Shown: positions 25,755-33,347 of the stretch, in pieces
Numbering within the stretch: the first letter of the stretch is position 1
Layout: every line of letters starts with the position of its first letter
Assembly (NCBI GenBank): GCA_016212515.1
Contig: JACRFZ010000122.1
Location: 1 to 64,000, forward strand
Length of the DNA stretch: 64,000 bases
From: Candidatus Melainabacteria bacterium
GTDB taxonomy: Bacteria; Cyanobacteriota; Vampirovibrionia; Obscuribacterales; Obscuribacteraceae
Direction of reading: 5' to 3'
Position numbers and translations under genes: made by a program
The notes under the pieces: model-generated
What the model saw: only the letters and a program-made list of their open reading frames with translations
Database searches by the model: none
What the model was told of the DNA's origin: nothing

Positions 25755-26771
25755 ATGGTCAGCAAACTTGAGCGCACCGCCATCATCATCAAGATAATCG
25801 CAAACGCCCCTGGCATTACCATGAGCCGATTGCACGCCGAACTGCAAGCTCGAAACATTTCAGTTTCAGAACGAACTCTTGCCAAAGACATCGAAAGCCT
25901 CAAGAAAGACTACAGGCTTCTGCCGGACAAAGATCGCCTGCGCCAGGGCTATTACCTGAAAGATATACTGGCTCTATCCGGGGATGAAGCTGAAATTGCC
26001 CTCGACGCCCTGCATTTACTGACCCGCTTGAAAGACAAACAGGCGGAAGCCCTGGCTCAGAGACTTCAGACGGACAGGAATCAAAATCAGTTCGCCCCCG
26101 TACCGGCGCAAGCAGCCCCCAGGCGCACCCGCACCGTCAGCCAGCGCAACATTCTCAGTGCTCAAAAGAGTGAGGAAATTCAAAGGCACCTCAACCAGGC
26201 TATCAGGCAAACTCGTGCCGTCACTTTCACCTACAAAACGCCCCGACTGAAAGCAGCTGAAACCGTCAGCGGCTATCCGCTTCTTATGGTTTTCCATGAG
26301 CGCGGCTGGTACTGCATTATGCGCAACCTGACCACATGCACCTACAGCCCGCGTAGAATCGATCGCATCTCAGACTTGAAACTAACTGAAGGCGGCAAGC
26401 TCAATCAGGATGCCCAGGAAAATATCGATGAAGCCGCCTTTCTGCTCAGTGCCGGCTGGGGTATGAGCTTCCCCAGGAACATGAGAGAATACCATGCCTC
26501 CGATTCCGAACCATATATAGTGGCACGCTTCGACGCTGCCGTCGCCCCCTATATTCTTGAAGCAACAGAAAGGCATCCCCGGGGGAAAGTAAAGGCCTGC
26601 CGGGACGGCACCGGCGACGTGGAATTCAGTATCAAATTACATGATCCCAGGGGCTTCCTTGACTGGGTGAGATCCTTTGGTGTGAAAGCTAGAATTACTG
26701 CTCCTAAAAACCTGGTGGAGCAGGAGAAAGCCGAGCTAAAGCGCCTCCTCTTGAAGTACGATACTCCTTAG
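25755..26771 (+). CDS. WYL-domain transcriptional regulator
   Basis: 338 residues: an N-terminal winged helix (about 1-70; ITMSRLHAELQARNISVSERTLAKDIESLKKD is the helix-turn-helix), a central WYL domain (about 150-215, with RGWYCIM in place of the classical WYL and a conserved Arg cluster RRIDRI), and a C-terminal WCX domain (about 245-335, RGFLDWVRSFG). WYL domains sense ligands, often nucleic-acid fragments or nucleotides, and many regulate DNA-damage or defence loci. Its place right after the TROVE gene suggests it controls that gene in response to RNA damage (inference). The PlsC-type gene begins 41 bases later. Confidence 0.85.
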   Translation: MVSKLERTAIIIKIIANAPGITMSRLHAELQARNISVSERTLAKDIESLKKDYRLLPDKDRLRQGYYLKDILALSGDEAEIALDALHLLTRLKDKQAEALAQRLQTDRNQNQFAPVPAQAAPRRTRTVSQRNILSAQKSEEIQRHLNQAIRQTRAVTFTYKTPRLKAAETVSGYPLLMVFHERGWYCIMRNLTTCTYSPRRIDRISDLKLTEGGKLNQDAQENIDEAAFLLSAGWGMSFPRNMREYHASDSEPYIVARFDAAVAPYILEATERHPRGKVKACRDGTGDVEFSIKLHDPRGFLDWVRSFGVKARITAPKNLVEQEKAELKRLLLKYDTP

Positions 26772-26812
26772 CGACCAGGTGCACAGAACCCAGGTGGTAA
26801 ACTATCAAATCT

Positions 26813-28039
26813 ATGACACAGACTAATTCCAACGAAAATAGTCGCCCTTTCATACCCGAGAAGCCTTCGGAAGCGTTCATCCGAGCCGCCCAAGAAGTTG
26901 TCCACGCCCAGCTTCAACACCAGACGCCGGTCTACTTATCCGATCAAGACCTGAATAAGCTGAAAGAGCTACCGAAACAAAGCGGTTTGATACTGGCGCC
27001 CAATCATGCCGACGAGACCGATCCGCGGCTCTGTCTTGAATTATCACGCTTGAGCGGCAAGCGACTTATCTCCATGTGCAATCGGGAAGCCTTCGATGAG
27101 TTATTCGGTCTGGCCGGCTATGTCTTGCAGCGCTTGGGACATTTTTCCGTAGAGCGTGGCACCCACGATACACGCGCCATAGAACACGCCATAGAGGTGG
27201 TAGAGAGAGGCTCGGACGGACTGGTGGTCTTTCCCGAAGGCGAAATTTTCTACCTCAATGAAGAGATTCAACCCATGCATGCCGGCGCCATTGAGATTGG
27301 CATGCAAGCCTTACAAAGGCGCCGCACCGAAGATGAAAATTGGCAAGCTTTCGTCATACCGGTGGCGATCAAATACCACTACCCGGAAAACATAGAGTCA
27401 CTTCTGGAAAGGCGACTTACACGCTTAGAAAGTCATCTTCTTTTGCCTCATCTAGACGCTGCGCCGGCTGTGCGCCTACAGGCCATTCAAAGTAAACTGC
27501 TGCAAAAGCAAATCAAAGCTCAGGAGCTGCCGGTCGACCCGGCTGCCTTCGACACTTTGCTTGCTGAGATCAAGGCCGCCGAGACAGCACTGATTGCCAA
27601 AGTAGAAGCCCGCCACAAAGATCTAAGCACCTATCAAAAACATTTGATTGACCAGGCCTGGCAACTGGAAGCGGAACTGCGAAACGACATTGCCACGAGC
27701 CGGGACCCTGCGGAGAAACGCGGTCTTCAAGCCGATCTAGACAGGTTAAAAGAAGTAGCACAATTGGAAAGCTGGGACCCGCAGTATTATCAGAGTCGTC
27801 AATCCCAAGATCGCCTGGCTGAGGCCTTGCTAAAAATGGAGCGCGAACTGTATCACATTCATCGCCCCAAGCAACTGGCCAGGCGCAATGCCCATATTAA
27901 ACTAGGGGAACCAATTAAGTTGGCAGACTATCTGATCGACTACGATAAGGACGCAAAAGCCTTGCGTCATGACTTGACGCAGAAACTTCATGACAAAATT
28001 CAAGAGATGATAGAGGAATTGGTCGAACAGTTGAAGTAA
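26813..28039 (+). CDS. PlsC-type 1-acylglycerol-phosphate acyltransferase with coiled-coil insert
   Basis: 408 residues. The acyltransferase motif NHADETD gives the HX4D pair (H65, D70), followed by the substrate motif FPEGE (140-144). These enzymes acylate lysophosphatidic acid or related lipids at the membrane. Unusually, residues about 200-350 are a long Leu/Lys/Glu/Gln coiled-coil region inserted before the terminal strand KLGEPIKLADYL, making the protein much longer than a standard 240-residue PlsC. No membrane helix is obvious. It follows the WYL regulator by 41 bases, so it may share a transcript. Confidence 0.8.
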   Translation: MTQTNSNENSRPFIPEKPSEAFIRAAQEVVHAQLQHQTPVYLSDQDLNKLKELPKQSGLILAPNHADETDPRLCLELSRLSGKRLISMCNREAFDELFGLAGYVLQRLGHFSVERGTHDTRAIEHAIEVVERGSDGLVVFPEGEIFYLNEEIQPMHAGAIEIGMQALQRRRTEDENWQAFVIPVAIKYHYPENIESLLERRLTRLESHLLLPHLDAAPAVRLQAIQSKLLQKQIKAQELPVDPAAFDTLLAEIKAAETALIAKVEARHKDLSTYQKHLIDQAWQLEAELRNDIATSRDPAEKRGLQADLDRLKEVAQLESWDPQYYQSRQSQDRLAEALLKMERELYHIHRPKQLARRNAHIKLGEPIKLADYLIDYDKDAKALRHDLTQKLHDKIQEMIEELVEQLK

Positions 28040-28089
28040 AGGAAAGAGAGGGCCGTGCTCCAGCCCCCTTTCCCTCTCACTCATATCAA

Positions 28090-28581
28090 CTATTTACAGG
28101 CTTCGGCCATCTGCTTCATGCACTCCACAGCTCTCTTACCGATCTCCTCATGACTTAAGTCTTCCTTGTGGGTGGCAAGACTCCAGGTATGACCATAGGG
28201 ATCCGTGAGACGACCGTAGCGATCGCCCCAGAACATATCCATAACCGGCATATCGGCTTTAGCTCCGGCATCTACGGCGCGCTTGAAAGCAGCATCGACA
28301 TCAGGAACGAACATATGAATGGTGACATTGCCTCGACTGAGAGGCAGCTCAGAAGATGGGCAGCCAGGCATGTTCGGGAAATCATCGGCCATAAACACAC
28401 GGCAATCACCAAACTTGAGCTCGGCATGCATGATGCGACCGTCTTCCAGAGTCAATCTGTATAGCTCCTCCGCCCCGAATGCCTTCTTGTAAAATTCGAT
28501 AGCCGCTGTAGCGCCCTGAAGCACCAGATGCGGTATGACGGTTTGAGTTCCGGCCGGTACAAAGTGTGTTGCTTTTGACAT
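28090..28581 (-). CDS. VOC family protein (PhnB/glyoxalase-like)
   Basis: 163 residues. Fits the PhnB-like branch of vicinal-oxygen-chelate proteins: VIPHLVLQGATAAIEFYKKAFGAEE, EDGRIMHAELKFGD, NVTIHMFVPDVDAAFKRAVDAGA, and the end motif WGDRYGRLTDPYGHTWSLATH. Such proteins are often resistance or detoxification proteins, or inactive binding proteins. It is the last gene of a likely operon with an ArsR repressor and an SRPBCC protein, a combination typical of small stress or xenobiotic responses. It is convergent with the acyltransferase gene, leaving a 50-base gap with an imperfect GC-rich inverted repeat. Confidence 0.85.
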   Translation of the reverse strand: MSKATHFVPAGTQTVIPHLVLQGATAAIEFYKKAFGAEELYRLTLEDGRIMHAELKFGDCRVFMADDFPNMPGCPSSELPLSRGNVTIHMFVPDVDAAFKRAVDAGAKADMPVMDMFWGDRYGRLTDPYGHTWSLATHKEDLSHEEIGKRAVECMKQMAEACK

Positions 28582-28644
28582 TATCTTTCCTTCTTTTGCT
28601 AGTGGCTTTTGCTATTGAGTGTTGAAACGTTACTTTCAGACTTC

Positions 28645-29091
28645 CTACTGAAGAAGAGTTTCGAGCTTCTCGAAACAGGCGGTCCAACCCATTGTGTGAC
28701 CCTGTACGCTGACGGGTCGATTAAACTTAGAATGTTGAAGAACGATCTCGGTGCTATCACCTTTATCGATAAACTCTACCTTCACCAATGTGTCGGAAGC
28801 TGGAAACTCGCTGGAGGTATTATTCCAGGTATAAACAAGTTTGGCGTTCGGAACAATTTCCAAAAAGGTACCGGACATGCGCACCTGCTCTCCATCACTA
28901 CAGGCAACCTCAACACAAAAGTCACCACCGACGCGAAAGTCTTGCTCTACATGCACCTCCTGAGCTTTGCCGCAACCGAACCATTGGGTCATTTGTTCGG
29001 GCTCGGTCCAGGCCTTAAAGACCCGCGAGAGCGGAGCCTTCAGTGTTTTCTTGATCTCCAGTAGAGATGCCTGGGTATTAGTGGTGAGCAT
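28645..29091 (-). CDS. SRPBCC / AHSA1-like domain protein
   Basis: 148 residues from ATG 29091 (GGGAG upstream); a longer frame would overlap the preceding ArsR gene. Residues 10-145 match the Activator-of-Hsp90 homologue 1 (AHSA1)/START-like fold: APLSRVFKAWTEPEQMTQWFG, GGDFCVEV, GTFLEIVPNAKLVYTWNN, and a closing helix with GHTMGWTACFEKLETLL. These are helix-grip ligand-binding proteins. It begins 1 base after the ArsR stop codon, so translational coupling is likely. Ligand unknown. Confidence 0.85.
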   Translation of the reverse strand: MLTTNTQASLLEIKKTLKAPLSRVFKAWTEPEQMTQWFGCGKAQEVHVEQDFRVGGDFCVEVACSDGEQVRMSGTFLEIVPNAKLVYTWNNTSSEFPASDTLVKVEFIDKGDSTEIVLQHSKFNRPVSVQGHTMGWTACFEKLETLLQ

Positions 29092-29092
29092 T

Positions 29093-29437
29093 TTAGTCTT
29101 CTCCCTGAGAATTGAGGTAGCGCTCCAGTGACTCCAGTTGATTGCCCCAGAAGCGGCGGTAAGCCAGAAGCCAGTCATTGGCTTCCTCCATAGGCGCGGC
29201 AGACAATTTAAGATAGTGCACCCGACCCTTGCGCACCCGCTCTACCAGCCTGGCGCTTTCTAAAAGTTTGAGGTGCTTGGATATGGCCGGCAAAGACATT
29301 GAAAATGGCTCCGCCAATTCCAGTACGGAACAGGTGCCCTTCAAGGCAAGATTGTTGAGGATTGCCCTGCGAGTGGGATCGGAAAGCGCAAAGAAGGTTC
29401 GGTCTAATTGCTCGGAATAATGCTTGACCATGTCCAC
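29093..29437 (-). CDS. ArsR-family transcriptional repressor
   Basis: 114 residues. Typical winged helix-turn-helix: ALSDPTRRAILNNLALKGTCSVLELAEPFSMSLPAISKHLKLLESARLVERVRKGRVHYLKL. No cysteine pair for metal sensing is visible, so it belongs to the non-metal ArsR group that is commonly paired with SRPBCC proteins. It is first in the operon with the SRPBCC and VOC genes, which it probably autoregulates. A Met two codons in is an alternative start. Confidence 0.9.
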   Translation of the reverse strand: MDMVKHYSEQLDRTFFALSDPTRRAILNNLALKGTCSVLELAEPFSMSLPAISKHLKLLESARLVERVRKGRVHYLKLSAAPMEEANDWLLAYRRFWGNQLESLERYLNSQGED

Positions 29438-29541
29438 CTTCAGTCGAAGCCTCAGACTGGAAGCAGCAGGGCTTCAAGCCGAAGACTATTTCAATGATGG
29501 CGTCATTAAACCATATCGTTAAACATGATACAAGGGCCCCT

Positions 29542-29695
29542 TTACCTCACCGGCATAATGGTCGGAATTATCTTCGCGCCAGGCTGCGTGGGGAAATCGG
29601 CCGGGAGCCATTGACCTAAATCATCAATCTCACCGGCAAAGTTAATCTGATTGCCCTTAAGAGCAAAGAGCACATTAGGCTCCCAACAATGCCGA
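29542..29695 (-). pseudogene. Possible gene remnant downstream of the DUF1858-like gene
   Basis: The minus-strand frame ending at TAA 29542-29544 reads a protein-like tail with EPNVLFALKGNQINFAG, IDDLGQWLPADFP and a terminal GAKIIPTIMPVR. It has no good start: the only in-frame candidate is GTG 29673, without a ribosome site, and the frame runs back into the end of the preceding gene. It looks like the C-terminal remnant of a lost gene, or a small protein with an atypical start. Parent family not recognised. Confidence 0.3.
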
Positions 29696-29699
29696 CCGA

Positions 29700-29912
29700 C
29701 TATACCGCTTCGGCTATCAGCTTATTCAAATCCTGAATCAGCTCACTGAGATCATCAATGTGGCACATGCCATCACAAATGGAAAGCTCCGTGTCAAGAA
29801 TGCTCTCATCGCACTCCAGGGGTACGTCCACTCCATGTTCCGCAAAGACTTTTACTGCCTGCGGATAAGCATCCAAAATTTCTTTGACAGTGGTTGTCTC
29901 AGTAATATTCAT
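29700..29912 (-). CDS. DUF1858-like small protein (ScdA N-terminal type)
   Basis: 70 residues from ATG 29912, chosen for the GTGAGGTG ribosome site just upstream. The pattern TTTVKEILDAYPQAVKVFAEHGVD resembles the DUF1858 domain that forms the N-terminus of ScdA-type repair proteins; the usual C-x-x-C is replaced by two separated cysteines (LECDESI, SICDGMC). It follows the Ric gene on the same strand after 35 bases. The association suggests that it works with the di-iron repair protein, as the separate half of an ScdA-like unit. Family likely, role inferred. Confidence 0.65.
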   Translation of the reverse strand: MNITETTTVKEILDAYPQAVKVFAEHGVDVPLECDESILDTELSICDGMCHIDDLSELIQDLNKLIAEAV

Positions 29913-29947
29913 GGCACACCTCACTTTTATTATTCTTCAAAACCAAC

Positions 29948-30736
29948 CTAATGCACCGCATTCCGCATCAAGGCTTCCTCCGCCACCACAGCCCGCGGGA
30001 AGAGAATGCTGTTCTCTTTATGGATGTGGCGATGCAGGTCCTGCTCTAAGGCGGCAAAACCAGCAAGCAGAGCAGTCCAACTCGCACAGGCCGAGGCTGG
30101 TGCTTGAAATGAATCCGTCAATTCCCGCAACCTTGCAAGAGCATTACCAGCTTCATCATGCTCTGCTTCCATACAACGCACCGGATTGGCTACACTACCG
30201 AAAGGCACCGGTATGGGAGCGCGAGCCGAAGCAAGCGCACAAATATAAGGAAACAAAACGCGCTCCTCTTTCAAGGTATGCGCCTCCAATTCCTCTTTCA
30301 TAGCAGCAAAAACTTCTCGCACCTCAATGAGGCGCTCATCTTTGCTGCCATGCACCGCGGCCACCTTCTCAGAGAGCAACCTGAGACGCGGCAACTCCTT
30401 TTTGAGGAAGACATGGTGAGTATTTTCAATGTGGCAAGCCAGTTCCTTAAGATCAGCCTGCAGCCAATTTGGTTCAGCCTCGCCCTGCAACGGCGGTAGC
30501 TCCGCCATAGCCTTCTTCACCAGAGCTATGGACACCCCGGCTTTTTCACAAGCGGTGGCAAGCGTAAACTTACCTCCGCAGCAATAGTCGATGGCAAAAC
30601 TCTCCAACACAGCAGCACGGCGTGGCTCCTTCGCTACCAGCAGACCGACGGACTCATCGTCGATAGGTTCAACTTCTACGCAGTTGGCAGACTCAAGATG
30701 CCGCGCAGAGCGAGGCTCTTGCATTTCGCAACACAT
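29948..30736 (-). CDS. ric: Iron-sulfur cluster repair di-iron protein (RIC/YtfE/ScdA family)
   Basis: 262 residues; ATG 30736 has a perfect GGAGGT ribosome site. The N-terminal part carries the ScdA-type CCGG motif (IDYCCGGKFTLATAC), then a hemerythrin-like four-helix domain with the di-iron ligands: ENTHHVFLKKELPRL, HTLKEERVLFPY, EAEHDEAGNAL and HIHKENSILFP. These proteins repair Fe-S clusters damaged by nitric oxide or peroxide in the cytosol. It lies between rubredoxin (19 bases upstream) and the DUF1858-like gene, divergent from an Rrf2 regulator, which is the classical NO-stress context. Confidence 0.92.
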   Translation of the reverse strand: MCCEMQEPRSARHLESANCVEVEPIDDESVGLLVAKEPRRAAVLESFAIDYCCGGKFTLATACEKAGVSIALVKKAMAELPPLQGEAEPNWLQADLKELACHIENTHHVFLKKELPRLRLLSEKVAAVHGSKDERLIEVREVFAAMKEELEAHTLKEERVLFPYICALASARAPIPVPFGSVANPVRCMEAEHDEAGNALARLRELTDSFQAPASACASWTALLAGFAALEQDLHRHIHKENSILFPRAVVAEEALMRNAVH

Positions 30737-30755
30737 AATTACCGACCTCCATTAT

Positions 30756-30965
30756 TCAAGCGGCGTCAACGACTACTTTTGTTGCTTCGTACAAAGGCAG
30801 GCTGGCACAGCTACAGGGCTGGAAAAACTCTTTTACCGCAGCACATTCCGGGCAATGCCAGTCATCAGGCAGATTCTCGAAAGGCACCTGCGGCTGAGGC
30901 AGATTCTCGATTGGCTTGAGGCTATCTTCCACAACATAATTACAAAGGGTACATATGTATTTCAT
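30756..30965 (-). CDS. Rubredoxin-like electron-transfer protein
   Basis: 69 residues; ATG 30965 follows GGAGGATAG. Two metal-binding cysteine pairs, CTLC (residues 5-8) and CPEC, with the DDWHCPECAA knuckle usual in rubredoxins. The region between them is slightly rearranged (two LPQPQ/NLP copies) and the C-terminus has an extra PCSC, which is atypical. A mononuclear iron electron carrier, in context probably donating electrons for NO or peroxide reduction, or for Ric. First gene of the operon, 36 bases after the predicted transcription start. Confidence 0.85.
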   Translation of the reverse strand: MKYICTLCNYVVEDSLKPIENLPQPQVPFENLPDDWHCPECAAVKEFFQPCSCASLPLYEATKVVVDAA

Positions 30966-31006
30966 TGTCCTATCCTCCGATAATCAACTTCTGGACCTTT
31001 ATGTCC

Positions 31007-31034
31007 ATAATAGCACTTCGACAGCCCAAGTCAA
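31007..31034 (-). promoter_or_regulatory. Sigma-70 type promoter of the rubredoxin-ric operon
   Basis: On the minus strand TTGACT (complement of 31029-31034) and TATTAT (complement of 31007-31012) are 16 bases apart, near the consensus for both hexamers. Transcription would start at about 31000, giving a leader of some 35 bases before the rubredoxin start codon. Confidence 0.6.
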
Positions 31035-31061
31035 GCCCCAAAAGCCCCATCTTATGGTATT

Positions 31062-31098
31062 CTGTATATAAAGGTAGATAAATACACTTTATATACAG
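31062..31098. promoter_or_regulatory. Probable Rrf2/NsrR operator: perfect 12-bp inverted repeat
   Basis: CTGTATATAAAG (31062-31073) and CTTTATATACAG (31087-31098) are exact complements across a 13-base spacer. The element is 58 bases upstream of the Rrf2-type start and between that gene and the divergent rubredoxin operon. Each arm also contains the self-complementary TATATA, so two overlapping half-sites are possible. The position fits autoregulation of the Rrf2 protein together with control of the operon. Confidence 0.7.
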
Positions 31099-31155
31099 CC
31101 AGACCACGGAAACTCTCAATCTTTTTTTGAGAAAAGCCCCAGCAGGACATCGGAA

Positions 31156-31620
31156 ATGATTTCGCAAACAGCTGAATACGCACTTCGAGCCATGGTTTTT
31201 CTAGCGATGAAAGACGGCGCCGCCACCGGCCAGGAAATTGCCGCCGTTACGCTTGTGCCCGGCGGTTACTTGAGCAAGATCATGCAACAACTGGCTAAAG
31301 CCAAACTCGTGCACTCACAGCGCGGCATCGGCGGCGGCTTTACACTGGCCAGGCAAGCAAAAGAGATTTCCATCCTCGACATAGTCAATGCCGTCGACCC
31401 TATTAAACATATTAGAAGTTGCCCCCTCGATATCAAGTCCCATGGCGTCAACCTCTGCCCACTGCACGCCAGGCTATCCACAGCCAGCCGGCAAGTGGAG
31501 GAAGCTTTCGCAAAATCCACTCTAGCGGAACTTATCACCGAATCTCGCAGCCCTGATTGCCTCAGCGTACCGCTTACGCCCAGAGCACTTGATACCGCCT
31601 GCGGTGACTGCTCACTGTAA
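31156..31620 (+). CDS. Rrf2 family regulator (NsrR/IscR-like)
   Basis: 154 residues. The winged helix matches Rrf2 proteins from the first residues (MISQTAEYALRAMVFLAM, GQEIAAVTLVPGGYLSKIMQQLAKAKLV, SQRGIGGGFTLAR). A cysteine set in RSCPLDIKSHGVNLCPLH is placed where NsrR/IscR bind an Fe-S cluster, and two more cysteines end the protein (TACGDCSL). It would sense nitric oxide or cluster status and repress the divergent rubredoxin-ric genes through the inverted repeat at 31062-31098. The NsrR-like role is inferred from context. It is convergent with the TPR gene, 9 bases apart. Confidence 0.9.
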   Translation: MISQTAEYALRAMVFLAMKDGAATGQEIAAVTLVPGGYLSKIMQQLAKAKLVHSQRGIGGGFTLARQAKEISILDIVNAVDPIKHIRSCPLDIKSHGVNLCPLHARLSTASRQVEEAFAKSTLAELITESRSPDCLSVPLTPRALDTACGDCSL

Positions 31621-31628
31621 GAAAGAAA

Positions 31629-33194
31629 TCAAGGTCCGGGCGGACCCACCGGTCCCACAGGCGGCTGCGGAGCAACAGCAGCAACCGGCACATTGGCACC
31701 GGGATTAATCGCATTGATAATCAAATTGCGATTATATTCGGCTGCCGTAAGCATAGAGCTTATCTTAGCGGCGGCATCCAGATCGTTTATGGCATCGCCG
31801 TTCCGGCCAAGCAAATAATAAGTCCAGGCCCGGTTGTAGAGACACTGACTGAGACGGGGATCAACCCGCAGCGCCAGCCCGTAATTTTTAACCGCTGACT
31901 GCAGGTGCCTGGAACACTTCTCTTTCAATTCGTTATCAGCGGCGCGCAAGAGGGAATTAGCCAGCACATGATGGCAAAGGGCGCGGTTGTAATAGGCCTG
32001 CGAGAAGGCGGGATTTTTGATCAGCGCCTTGGAATAGGAATCGATGGCCTCATCGAAGCGACCGGCCTGAGCCTGCAAAACACCCATGCAATAGAGGGCC
32101 TCCGCCTTGCAATCATCAAACTTGGCCGACTCGGAAAAATAGTTGATGGCCTCGGAAACATTTCCGGCCATGGCACTTTTGAGGCCGCTTTGAAAAGCCG
32201 AGGCACCAGCCCTGGACGGATCGCTAGGAGGTCCGCACAATCCGGCAAAACCAGCAGTGGAAATGAGCTTATCGATGACGGAAAGATTCTTGAGGGGCGG
32301 CACGCTGTAACCGGGGTCGAACATGACTTCGGTCTGTGTGGAGTCATAGCTGTTCGGCATGATCTGCCCGGGATTAGCTGAGCCGCTGCCGGCTTTCTGC
32401 ACCATGACCGGTCCCTGGGTCATGGCATACCAGCCGTAAAAGCCCACCAGGAAAAGAATCAAGCCAGCCAGAATCAAGGCCGTCACTTTATTTTTAGCCT
32501 GGGGCGGCGGCAATTGCGCCGCCATGTACTCCAGTCGATCGTATTCCTTATGGGCGACGATCTCGGCCGTATCCTCAATAACTGCATCCAGTTCATTGAT
32601 GCACTCATCATCAAGGTTATATTTGCCCGACTTCTCGGCTTCCGCCAGCTCTTCTTTCTTGACACGGCGGCCGGCGTTTCTAGCCACATCGTAAATGGTT
32701 TCATAAAATACATCGGCGTTGGGCAATTTGCCGTCGGTCTTGGTCTGCCGATGGGCTTCTTCGGCACCGGCGCTGCGCACGGCATCAGCGATGAGCGAAG
32801 CGATACGCTCCATGCGCTCCACGGTATGAGCCTGTCTGCGCTCTGCCTGCTTGCGGGGCGGCGGCTTGATGGGCGGCCCCAATTCCGGCGGCATTTCCTG
32901 CGGAGTAAAAACATCTATTTCGCCGGAATTGACTCTGTTGAAATAATCGGTAAAGCGCTCATTATTGGAGAGACAATCAAAAGCCGTATTAACCAGAACC
33001 ATGGCCCGCTCCAGGCGTTCCCGCTCTTCCCCCTGGGCAAGCAAAAGGCGCTCCCGCAACCGACCGGAAATACGATCGCGAGACTGGCGGATTTGCTTGC
33101 GTCCGCTCCCGGGACTGACCTCAAGGACCCGCCGGAAATATTGCCTGAGAGACGACTCGTCTATGGCGCGGACCTGGTCCGAAGAATTATCCAT
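31629..33194 (-). CDS. TPR-repeat membrane protein with J-like N-terminus
   Basis: 521 residues. Residues about 14-90 form helices in the style of a J domain (YFRRVLEVSPGSGRKQIRQSRDRI ... LVNTAFDCLSNNERFTDYF) but the HPD tripeptide is absent. A charged middle follows, then one membrane helix at about 240-262 (TALILAGLILFLVGFYGWYAM). After it come at least three TPR units (AFQSGLKSAMAGNVSEAINYF, AEALYCMGVLQAQAGRFDEAIDSYSKAL, QCLYNRAWTYYLLGRNGDAINDLDAA), and the end is Pro/Val-rich. The TPRs would face the periplasm. A scaffold role is likely; partners unknown. Confidence 0.75.
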   Translation of the reverse strand: MDNSSDQVRAIDESSLRQYFRRVLEVSPGSGRKQIRQSRDRISGRLRERLLLAQGEERERLERAMVLVNTAFDCLSNNERFTDYFNRVNSGEIDVFTPQEMPPELGPPIKPPPRKQAERRQAHTVERMERIASLIADAVRSAGAEEAHRQTKTDGKLPNADVFYETIYDVARNAGRRVKKEELAEAEKSGKYNLDDECINELDAVIEDTAEIVAHKEYDRLEYMAAQLPPPQAKNKVTALILAGLILFLVGFYGWYAMTQGPVMVQKAGSGSANPGQIMPNSYDSTQTEVMFDPGYSVPPLKNLSVIDKLISTAGFAGLCGPPSDPSRAGASAFQSGLKSAMAGNVSEAINYFSESAKFDDCKAEALYCMGVLQAQAGRFDEAIDSYSKALIKNPAFSQAYYNRALCHHVLANSLLRAADNELKEKCSRHLQSAVKNYGLALRVDPRLSQCLYNRAWTYYLLGRNGDAINDLDAAAKISSMLTAAEYNRNLIINAINPGANVPVAAVAPQPPVGPVGPPGP

Positions 33195-33347
33195 TAGTAG
33201 CTTTCTTCCTCATGATCTCGGCACTCACCACTCAGTAGGGTATGAAGCAGGGGCGGTAAGTAATAAGAAATAGTTCCAATATTGCTTTTCAAGAGAGTTA
33301 AATAGTGGTTGCCAGGGAAGATCTTACCTGACTTGACAGGAAGCTGA

